A stretch of DNA of 64,000 nt from the NCBI RefSeq assembly GCF_025024155.1, contig NW_026251739.1, positions 124,001 through 188,000 on the forward strand, read 5' to 3'. Positions 56,408 through 64,000 of this stretch are shown here, piece by piece (positions within the stretch are counted from its first letter, which is position 1; the number at the start of each line of letters is the position of its first letter). This DNA is from Gamsiella multidivaricata (Eukaryota > Mortierellomycota > Mortierellomycetes > Mortierellales > Mortierellaceae). The translations under genes and the position numbers were made by a program. The notes beneath the pieces are model-generated. The model was not told the origin of the DNA. It made no database searches and saw nothing but the letters and a program-made list of their open reading frames with translations.

Positions 56408-58025
56408 ATGAAGGACAACACATCGAACGAAGGCAGGTCTTGGTCGGGTGGAAGACCAGTATTCAACGGACGCAGGCTCGCGAAGAAAAACTTACTTTGG
56501 CTAATGAACATTCACTTTGGAAATAGATGATTCGAATCTCCTGGTGATTGTGTTGGACACAAACCCATTCGAATGGGAGCACCCTTCGGCGCCACTAAAA
56601 CTCAACGAAGCGCTCCAGCATATCCTCGCCTTCATGAACGCACACCTTGCTGGGCGGCACGATAACAAATTGGCAGTCATTGCAAGCCATGTTGGCGTCA
56701 GGTATGTGGAAACAAGGATCAAAGCGGGCTCCCCCTTCGAATAGGAACCGGATTTGGGCCAATACTTATTTGTCAATATCCTTCTATACAGCAAGTTTTT
56801 ATACCCAACATTGAATGAGACAGCACCAGGAAGCAAAGTACAGACAAAGAAGGATGCCAATGTCTATCAGGTGTTCAAAGTTGTGGATGACGCCGTCAGA
56901 TCAGGAATCGCAAAGTTGTTACAGAATCCACGCCCAACATTGGAAGAGAAGGACCTCGGATCTTCCAAGATTGCCGCCTCGTTATCACTTGGACTCTGCT
57001 GTAAGTCTTCTGGACGAGATAGGAATAACAGTTGTCTGCGCTTACAAGCGTATTGCCCTCCACTGGAAATGGTCGCTCACTTTTTTGCGTTGTCTATAGA
57101 TATCAATCAGGCACTCAAATCGGACGGGATGGGGCATGTTAAACCTAGGATCTTGGTCTTGACAGTATCACCAGACTCTTCTTCGGATTATATCCCCATC
57201 ATGAACTGCATTTTTTCGGCTCAAAAAGCTGTAAGTTTACCGAGAGCTGCGCCTGAGGAGGGTCATTGAAGTCGATTGCCACCAAATTCTGATATATTTA
57301 TCAATATGTTTTGTACTAGGATATTCCCATCGATGTGTGCAAATTTTGGGGCGAAGACGCGGTCTTTCTTCAGCAAGCTGCGCATATTACCGAGGGTATT
57401 TACCTGAGGCCGAATGATCCACGCGGTCTCTTGCAGATTCTCATGGTATGATTCCGCGACGATTGCAAAGTCTTTTTCGCCTAAGATTTGGCCTTTCGAT
57501 GTACTGGTTATAGCCTGCTAATATGCATGTGCCTCTATACATGCTGCTTAGTTTTCATTTTTGCCAGACATGTATTCGAGGAACTATCTGTACCTGCCAG
57601 GCCAGGACCAGGTCGACTTCCGAGCAGCATGCTTCTGCCACAAGAAGATTGTCGATATTGGATACGTGTGTTCTGTGTGTCTCTCAAGTATGTGGTGATA
57701 ACCCCTCAGTTGGATATGGTTTTATGGTGAAGCTATGACTTATTTTTTGCATCTATTTGATCTGGTCTAGTTTTCTGCGGCTTCTCTCCTGTCTGTTCGA
57801 CGTGCAGGTTTGTGTGCTTTTGAGATGCATACTCGTAGGGATCATGAAGTTGGTGTGGTATGGGCGTCTAACAACCAAGACTCTTTTACACGGAATAGGA
57901 CCAAGTTTGCGTTCCAGCCTTTGCTCTCATCCGCAAGAAGGTTGGGTGCAAAATCAGCCGCATCTAATCCCGGCTCCCCGAGGTCGAGTACGCCAAGCAC
58001 ACCAATGCCTTCTGCAGCTACATAG
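56408..58025 (+). CDS. TFB4 / p34, TFIIH core subunit
   Basis: Structural VWA-domain subunit of TFIIH, needed for RNA polymerase II initiation and nucleotide-excision repair. Eight exons: 56408-56432, 56527-56701, 56792-57000, 57100-57230, 57320-57445, 57552-57687, 57771-57807, 57899-58025; 966 nt, 321 residues. The VWA start is [14 protein letters not shown], then [12 protein letters not shown] and [24 protein letters not shown] and [10 protein letters not shown] follow. The C-terminal zinc module is [24 protein letters not shown] and CSTC, as in human p34. The first exon is short and its donor is uncertain: either a GC donor (GAAG then GCAGGT at 56433) or a weak GT donor at about 56448; both restore frame. 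Exon 6 must begin after CTTAG at 57551 to keep FSFLPD. Confidence 0.92.
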
Positions 58026-58161
58026 AGTATTTCAAAATAAACTCGAGTGCATCAGTGTAATTTGGTGGCGCCGTGTTCAAACTGGTCACGGCTATTTTAT
58101 TTTAAGATACGTGCATGCATGCATAGTACCTCTCATTCATTCACAATTTGACTTTAGCAGG

Positions 58162-59382
58162 ATGGAATCGCCCGTACTCTCCCAGCACGATGACCTTGAC
58201 GGTGTCGAGCGGAAGAAGGAGAAAGTCCTTCCAAAGATTCAGCGAGAAAAAATAGTAGTGACACATCAACAGCATACCGCGGAGGAAGAACCAGTGTCTT
58301 TGCAAAGACAGACCTTATCTTTCTCGCTTATTGACACCTCTGTCCTTTTGCATAGATATTCTGTATCGACCTGGATCTTTCTATGGACGAATGCTTCATG
58401 GTGGGCGACAAGATGAAGTGAGTGGTAGTTCACAACTGTTGCGTACCCAGGACTTCCTCGTAATGTTGGAACAGCATTGACCGTTCAATCACGCCATGTC
58501 TTTTAGCGACACAAGGATCAACAGAACAAAGCAGCTTTTGAAGTGGTTCATCGAGCAAAAGACGAGCTGGAATTCTGGACACGAGTTTGCAGTCATGATA
58601 CTGGGCGAGAGGGCAGTTTGGGTACGTTATCGACAAATACCATGTCGGACGTGCTACAATCCAAAGATGTATCATCTTTTAACAACTCGCTGCATTTCAT
58701 CAACTTCTCTCATCAGCACATGGACTTCACTTCGGACACGATGCTGCTATCTCACGTCATCGATGAGCTCTATACAATGGGGAAGTTTACTGCGTTCAGT
58801 AAGAATGATGGAACCTAAACAGTGATCGTTGCCACTGCCATCGAAATTGGTACTTTAATGTCTCACAGAGTCTTTCTTTTATCCTGCACAAGTGTAGATT
58901 CCACCAGCTTATTCAAAGAAATGTATGTGGCAGCATGCGATGCACGAGAGAAAACAATATAGGGTTGTCTGGCCTGCGAGTCGCACGTATTTACCATCCC
59001 TGCCTCAACTTCACTCACCCAAAGATTAGAGCACGCAAATCTGGATGAAGACGATGGATCTATCATTCGTGCTATTATGATCTATACACGCTCAGACGTG
59101 TTGCCAAGTATGCCGGACCGCGAGGTAATGGCATCTGAAGTGGTGTACAAAATCAGGTCTCTGATATCAGCAGGCTGCAAGCTGATACCTCACCCAATTA
59201 TTTTTCTAGGTCCTGGACGTGCTATACTCGAGTCGAAGGTTCTATTACGATTGCATCTACATTCACCTTAAGGCTGCAGAGGTTCCCGGGCCGATCAAAC
59301 CTCAGGTATTGCTTGCCTGCTCTCGGTAGACGATGCAATTGCTCTAAGAAAGCGAGCAATCACGACTCATGACTGACCTATC

Positions 59383-59413
<31 letters not shown>

Positions 59414-59999
59414 CTGCTTTGCACAGCATGTGTACGATAGGTTGACAGAAATGGAGGACCAACGATCACCTGGATACTATTACGAACTCACTCGACTCTT
59501 GAAAAAGTTCGCCACAGCAATGGGAGAGCTCTTGGCGCACCCCCGTGTGCGGCCAATACAGGATGATCTGATGTCGAAAATGCCCCCACCGCCAAGTGTG
59601 AAGCGACTGGAAGATATGGCACTAAAACAGCAACTACAGCAGGAACAGCCACGCAACTACCCTCAGCAGACGCCTTCAGCTCCCGTCAGAACAACTATTC
59701 CAGTGGCACACAAGAGCCCTGAGAAAACTGCAGGTGTTTCCAGTCAAAAGTCGGGCGGCGTTTTTGGAAACCCCAGCTCAGATCCATCTTCATCATCGAC
59801 TCTTGTAGCGCCCAGCTCTGTTTCTTCGCCTTTTATGTCGGCAGCGGAGCGAGAACGATCAAACCCATCATCGCGTGTAAAGGCTGATATGCCCCATGCG
59901 GGTTCTACATCGGGTCCAGGGTCACCCACGGGCTCTGGGGTGGGATCAGCGACAGCATCTGGGAGCGGAACAGGCATGGACGATGCGATTTTAATCTGA
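58162..59999 (+). CDS. BABAM1/MERIT40-like protein with an apparent frameshift
   Basis: VWA-like scaffold of the BRISC and BRCA1-A deubiquitinase complexes. Exons: 58162-58254, 58356-58417, 58507-58798 (with a break), 59030-59124, 59210-59305, 59427-59999; about 403 residues if frame is corrected. Landmarks are EKIIFCIDLDLSMDE after splicing (the family's ICLDLSEEM region), SGHEFAVMILGERAVW, then LSTNTMSDVLQSKDVSSFN, RAIMIYTRSDVLPS, FYYDCIYIHLK, and a helical MGELLAHPRVRPIQDDL. Between GERAVW and LSTNTM (about 58619-58630) the frame shifts by one base with no usable intron. Either the gene is mutated, the assembly has an indel, or splicing is unusual. The C-terminal 150 residues are Ser/Pro/Gly-rich. 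It starts 137 bases after the TFB4 stop. Confidence 0.78.
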
Positions 60000-60728
60000 A
60001 GCAGAACGGCAGCTGGAGCTCCACATAGGTCGTTGGTGAGAATAAAGGTTCCATTGATTGTGATGTGTTGCATGCTGAATGGCACAGTACCAAGAGCGTG
60101 CGAAGAAGCAAAACGTCTTACTATATCATGCTGTAAAGAGGAACGTCGGGCGGTGAACTTTAGTATTCGAGTCAGTGCTGCGCATGATGGGGTAAACTTT
60201 TTGATTCGCTGCCTGCTGCGTTTGTCTTGGAACGGTGCCTGATGTATGCGGGGTTACACGATAGCATTCCTGCTGCGGTTCACATGGTTTCCCTTTAGTG
60301 GTGCCATAGCTAAAAAAAAAAAATCAATAAATCTAAATGGAGACGGTCGGGAGCCAAATAGGTCCTTTTTTTGAGCTAAATAAGCGCTCGTGGTTAGTGT
60401 TCTATCAGCTGGGTGCTCCTTATCAGATCCAACTTCTGCTGAAACAGGAAGTGGGGCCAAAAAAAAATATACTTTTCAGAGCAATCGCTTATCAGATCCT
60501 AAGCCATCCGAATGTTCCGTCCACACCTCACGAAAAATGGGTCACTTCGCCCGCCTTCCTTCTTAATCATTCTTTCCTCCAATTGACTGCACACATCCTC
60601 ATCTCTTTTTCTTTCTTTCGCTCACCCAACTCTCCCTCCTTGCTTTTCTCGCTCCTTCCCTTTTCCTCGCAGACATAAACTCGTCTCATATATACTTTTC
60701 GTTTCCTCAATCTAATAAGAAAACACAC
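60000..60728. other. Promoter region of phytochelatin synthase
   Basis: A 730-base spacer holding the BABAM1 3' UTR and the phytochelatin synthase promoter. The 150 bases before the ATG are C/T-rich. A TATATATAC stretch lies near 60690, about 40 bases upstream of the start codon. No ORF was supported. Confidence 0.5.
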
Positions 60729-62902
60729 ATGGCCACCAATTGCACCCGGCTCGCCACCAAGAAGGCAATGGCTCGCACCCTTTCGTCCAATTGCCGCTTC
60801 TATCAGGGTGGACCACATTCTCTCGCCCGACAGTCGTGTGGATGCCACATCTATCTTCGCCAGAGGACACTCGCCTCACCCTCAAGAGCATTCTTCTCCA
60901 CATGTGCAAAATCATTAAAGCCAACGACCAGCTCACCGATGGCAGCACCTGCAGTCTCGTCCCCTCGCTCAGCACACTCAATAGCTGCACAAAAGACATC
61001 TGTGTCTAGCTCCAATACTGCTCATTCGGCTGTTGCAGCTGCAGCTGCAGCAGTAGCATCAAATCGCCCGCTGAACTCCCTGCCATTCTCATACGATCCC
61101 ACTGGACTCTCTGCACAGGCAGTCAAGAAGCCTTCTTGCGACAACATCAACCTCAAGAACTCTTTCTACCGCCGCAAGCTACCTGAGCATTTGGTCAGTT
61201 TTACGAGTCCCGAGGGGAAGCAACTCTTCAGGGAAATGCTCGAAGAAGGCTATGGTAAGCAGATTTGCATTCGAAACGTGCGCAGGTCTTTAATTGTGTC
61301 TTCATGTCCGTGCATCGCAGCCCGTGCATAGCATCTCAACGGTCTTCTTTTTTTTCGAATTGGTGCACAATAGGCGAAGGATACTTTTCCCTCGTGGGAA
61401 ACTTTACAACACAGAGCGAACCAGCATTCTGTGGACCTAGTTCATTAGCAATGGTGCTCAATTCACTGGAGGTCGACCCGCAGCGGCAATGGAAGGGCGC
61501 TTGGAGATGGTATAGCGACGAACTGCTCGAGTGCTGTGCACCAGTGGATCAAGTTAAGGCCAAGGGAATCACATTCAATCAGTTTGCGTGTCTGAGCAAG
61601 TGCCATTGCGACGTTCAGGTGCGTCGAGCGAACCAAGTATCGTTGGAACAGTTCAAGCAAGACTTGGAGATGGTCTGCAGTCGAGATGATATCCATATGG
61701 TAGTGTCGTTCTCAAGGAAGGCCCTGGGCCAGACTGGCGACGGTCACTTTAGGTAAGCCAAGGCCGCATTGCTATGGCAGCTTGTTGCCGCACTGTATAT
61801 GCACTGTATGTATGCATTTCCCTAACTTTTTTTTGTGTGTGTGCTCTATCAATCATATCTGTTTAGTCCAATCGGCGGATATGTGCCTAAGGCAGGAATG
61901 GTACTGGTGCTAGACACGGCGAGATTCAAGTATCCTTCGTACTTTGTCTCGGTGGAGCGTCTATACAAGTCTCTGTTCCCCATCGATGTCGAGACAGGTG
62001 CCTCGCGTGGCTACTTCCTTCTGTCCGCCAACCCCGATCAGCCTGCCATTTCGCTGTGCAAGATTCCAAAGTCATCTACTGCACCTAGCTCCTCATCTTA
62101 CACTACCGCCACCACTACCAGTCCGGCCTCGACAGCAGCAGCGAACCTGGACGCTGCCACGAAGGACCTTCAGAAACTGAATATCGATACTGCGGCCGCG
62201 CCCTCAGCTCAGGATATCATTCGCAATGCCAGCAACACCTCAACACCCATCCCCACCACTGCTGGACCATACCCGACTACTACAACTACTACTGTTTCAG
62301 GTTGTACATCCACAGTAGGCGCCACTAATCCAGCGGCCAACACGATCGACGCCAAGATGAGTTGGACATCGCTTGCACAGACGTTCTGCAAGGATTTGCC
62401 CAGTCGCATTCAGACCGAGAACCCACAGACTCTTGACCACATGGTGTCTGTTGTCCTTCAGGGGGTTCCTCGTGAATATGCGTTCTGGATCAGTCAGCAA
62501 CAGGCGCATCGTCTCCGGGATACGAGCGAATTGATTGACTCTATCAAATCAACGGAGCTGTATACCCTCGTCTCTTCAGCATTCCCAGCACCGGTCACAG
62601 CTGACGGTCTCGATTTGAATTCGCAAGAGGCAAGGTTGGCAAGACAGCAGCACGAGGGAGCTCTGGTGTTTGGTACACTGTTCCTGATGAGTTCTCCGAG
62701 CACGCTGTTCCTCACCTTGCCTGTTGAGGTATCGAAACAATTTGAGGAACTGCGAGGGGCGGCACTGGGCGACGAGGGACAGAAGCATGGTCAGCATCGT
62801 GTTCTCAAGGAGGAAGTGGAGAGGATGCGCTCTGGGGTCGTCGAGCTCGTGAACAGCTTCTGTTGCTGTGGCACCAAGACCGTAGATATTGCTGAGAAGT
62901 GA
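60729..62902 (+). CDS. Phytochelatin synthase (glutathione gamma-glutamylcysteinyltransferase)
   Basis: Papain-fold (clan CA, family C83) transpeptidase that joins glutathione units into metal-binding phytochelatins, giving cadmium/arsenic tolerance and zinc homeostasis. Three exons (60729-61254, 61374-61752, 61867-62902) sum to 1941 nt, giving 646 residues. The catalytic triad is present: Cys195 in FCGPSSLAMVLN, His300 in GDGHFSPIGGY, Asp318 in VLDTARFKYP; Cys-His and His-Asp distances (105 and 18) match plant enzymes (106 and 18). An N-terminal extension of about 110 residues, rich in Arg, Ser and Ala with few acids, looks like a mitochondrial presequence plus linker. A Thr/Ser/Ala-rich insert (about 355-460) separates the catalytic and C-terminal domains. 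The tail has the Cys cluster FCCCG, in line with a regulatory metal-sensing C-terminus. Confidence 0.94.
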
Positions 62903-63411
62903 AGTAGACCTATGGAATGAACTTCCTTTTGCCGCCTTACCTTTAGATGTAGACTAGACTATGCAGTGCTTTCCCAGATAAGCTGCTGCTTGTAATAATG
63001 TACCCCCCAACCTATCCTTCGCCCCAAAACAGCTATGATGTGTACAAGAGTCGACGTCGAACAAGAACATGCTTTTACAGACAAAGTACCCCAGGACGTT
63101 GCCCAATGCCTAATTTTACTAATTTGCTCTCTTTCTTTCTCTGCTTTCACTACAAAATGTCCCCCTGTCAGCCTTTGCGCTGCTTCTCAGCATAAACAAA
63201 AACAGTGCCGGGCTGCTCTTATGAAACAAAAAAGCCATGTCAAAGGAATACTTTGGTATATTAGTATTTTATTAGAATATGTACAGTATGCTCCTCTGAG
63301 AAGGCTTCGTTTCCGGATGTGCATGGCAAAGGCGCATTGAGAACAGGACTCTGAGAGACGCGAGGGGATTAAGAAAATGCACTGGAAAAAAAAAAGGAAC
63401 GCCGATCCCTC
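62903..63411. other. Convergent 3' spacer
   Basis: The 3' UTRs of phytochelatin synthase (+) and the partial gene (-). No ORF has features, and no RNA gene was seen. Confidence 0.5.
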
Positions 63412-64000
63412 TTAGGCTCTCCAGGACGCCGGGAAGAGGCGCCGGAACGGATTCGCGCCATTGCTCGTTCCTTGCTCTCGCAGTCCACCGTTTCTAAGCG
63501 AGTTTCGGGTCCGCACATGCTCTAGGTCCTCCACCCAGTCCATTATGTCGTCTAGTCCATTGACGTCCCTCTCCTCCTCCTCCTCCTCCTCCTCCTCCTC
63601 CTCCTCCTCCAGCCAGTCATCCAGGGCAGTCCATCGCTCTCTAGGACCATCCTCGGAAGCTGCGTTGTGTGCAGAACCGGGTCCCAACCGAGAGGTCTGC
63701 CCAAATCCGTGCCAGAGACTACCGTGTCCGTAACCATCATCATCACTGTCGCTGTCTTGGTCTTCTTCTTCCATGATGCCTTCACCAGGAGCGGTAGCAA
63801 CACCCTCAGCGAAGATTCCCTCGTCGCGGTCCTCGTCCTCGTCAAATAGATCCTGGGCGCGGTAGAGGGGTTCGATCACAATGGGCTCGACATCGTCCGA
63901 GTCCCGGTCCTCCTCCTCGTCTCCGAAATCCTCGTCGTCCGTGTCCTGTACCGGCTCTAAGTCATGGCTAGCATCGTCATCGCCGCCATCGCCGCCATCA
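63412..64000 (-). CDS. 3' part of an acidic hypothetical protein (runs off window)
   Basis: The frame is open from the window edge to a stop at 63412, giving at least 195 residues; the start lies beyond 64000. The visible part is extremely acidic: Asp/Glu-rich blocks, a Glu run encoded by a CTC/GAG trinucleotide repeat (63567-63609), and short hydrophobic spots (TALDDWLEEE, DDIMDWVEDLEHV). It ends NPFRRLFPASWRA. No family is recognisable from this part. Confidence 0.7.
   Translation of the reverse strand, partial: DGGDGGDDDASHDLEPVQDTDDEDFGDEEEDRDSDDVEPIVIEPLYRAQDLFDEDEDRDEGIFAEGVATAPGEGIMEEEDQDSDSDDDGYGHGSLWHGFGQTSRLGPGSAHNAASEDGPRERWTALDDWLEEEEEEEEEEEEERDVNGLDDIMDWVEDLEHVRTRNSLRNGGLREQGTSNGANPFRRLFPASWRA

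Noticed and set aside
58622..58666. A 45-nt intron explaining the BABAM1 frame change
   Set aside because: The donor GTACGT and acceptor CCAAAG look possible, but splicing them leaves the following DVSSFNNS region out of frame and deletes conserved-looking residues.
1..64000. tRNA, rRNA and CRISPR arrays
   Set aside because: I scanned for T-loop-like GGTTCRA motifs on both strands; hits fall inside coding exons or lack acceptor stems. No rRNA signature and no regularly spaced repeats with unique spacers were seen. A tRNAscan or Rfam search would be decisive.

Overview
This is a nuclear fungal contig, most probably from an early-diverging fungus of the Mortierella group (Mortierellomycota). 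Genes are split by many short GT-AG introns with T-rich tracts, and a few introns look like GC-AG. Spacers carry long homopolymers and microsatellites. The gene content also fits: a fungal GPI-anchored chitin deacetylase, a BABAM1 orthologue, phytochelatin synthase and a Fanzor nuclease. The taxonomic call is inference. All gene models below are hand-spliced, and the summed exon lengths were checked for reading frame.

Layout. 1-5.3 kb: no recognisable gene. 5.3-7.2 kb (-): RCL1, 18S rRNA processing. 9.7-11.0 kb (+): chitin deacetylase. 11.6-13.8 kb (-): unknown membrane protein. 15.4-16.6 kb (+): small multi-pass membrane protein. 16.6-21.2 kb: long spacer that probably holds the 5' leader of the next gene. 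21.2-22.8 kb (+): heterotrimeric G-protein alpha subunit. 23.5-25.8 kb (-): mitochondrial ACOT9-like acyl-CoA thioesterase. 26.3-28.2 kb (-): ZUP1 deubiquitinase. 28.3-33.2 kb: a transposon (see below). 33.4-35.4 kb (+): calnexin. 35.9-37.1 kb (+): SDE2. 40.6-43.5 kb (+): unknown protein. 44.3-48.1 kb (+): dolichol kinase. 48.5-50.6 kb (-): bZIP factor. 53.1-54.7 kb (-): NOB1, divergent from a tight + strand run of RAD1, TFB4 and BABAM1 (55.0-60.0 kb). 60.7-62.9 kb (+): phytochelatin synthase. 63.4-64.0 kb (-): the 3' part of an acidic protein that runs off the window.

The standout is a 4.9-kb DNA transposon at 28302-33197. It has 27-bp imperfect terminal inverted repeats and a perfect 10-bp target-site duplication. 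It carries two divergent genes: on the minus strand a Fanzor (the eukaryotic TnpB-like RNA-guided nuclease) with its RuvC residues and zinc ribbon intact, and on the plus strand the 3' half of a MULE-type transposase with a SWIM zinc finger. Both genes carry lesions. The 0.5 kb between the Fanzor stop codon and the nearby inverted repeat contains a perfect hairpin and is the natural place to look for the guide RNA. The element sits inside what was a roughly 300-bp divergent promoter shared by ZUP1 and calnexin.

Functional themes are ribosome biogenesis (RCL1, NOB1), genome maintenance and ubiquitin (ZUP1, SDE2, RAD1, TFB4, BABAM1), the secretory pathway and glycosylation (calnexin, dolichol kinase, chitin deacetylase), and metal or thiol stress (phytochelatin synthase, a cys-3/Met4-like bZIP). 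These are neighbours on a eukaryotic chromosome, not operons.
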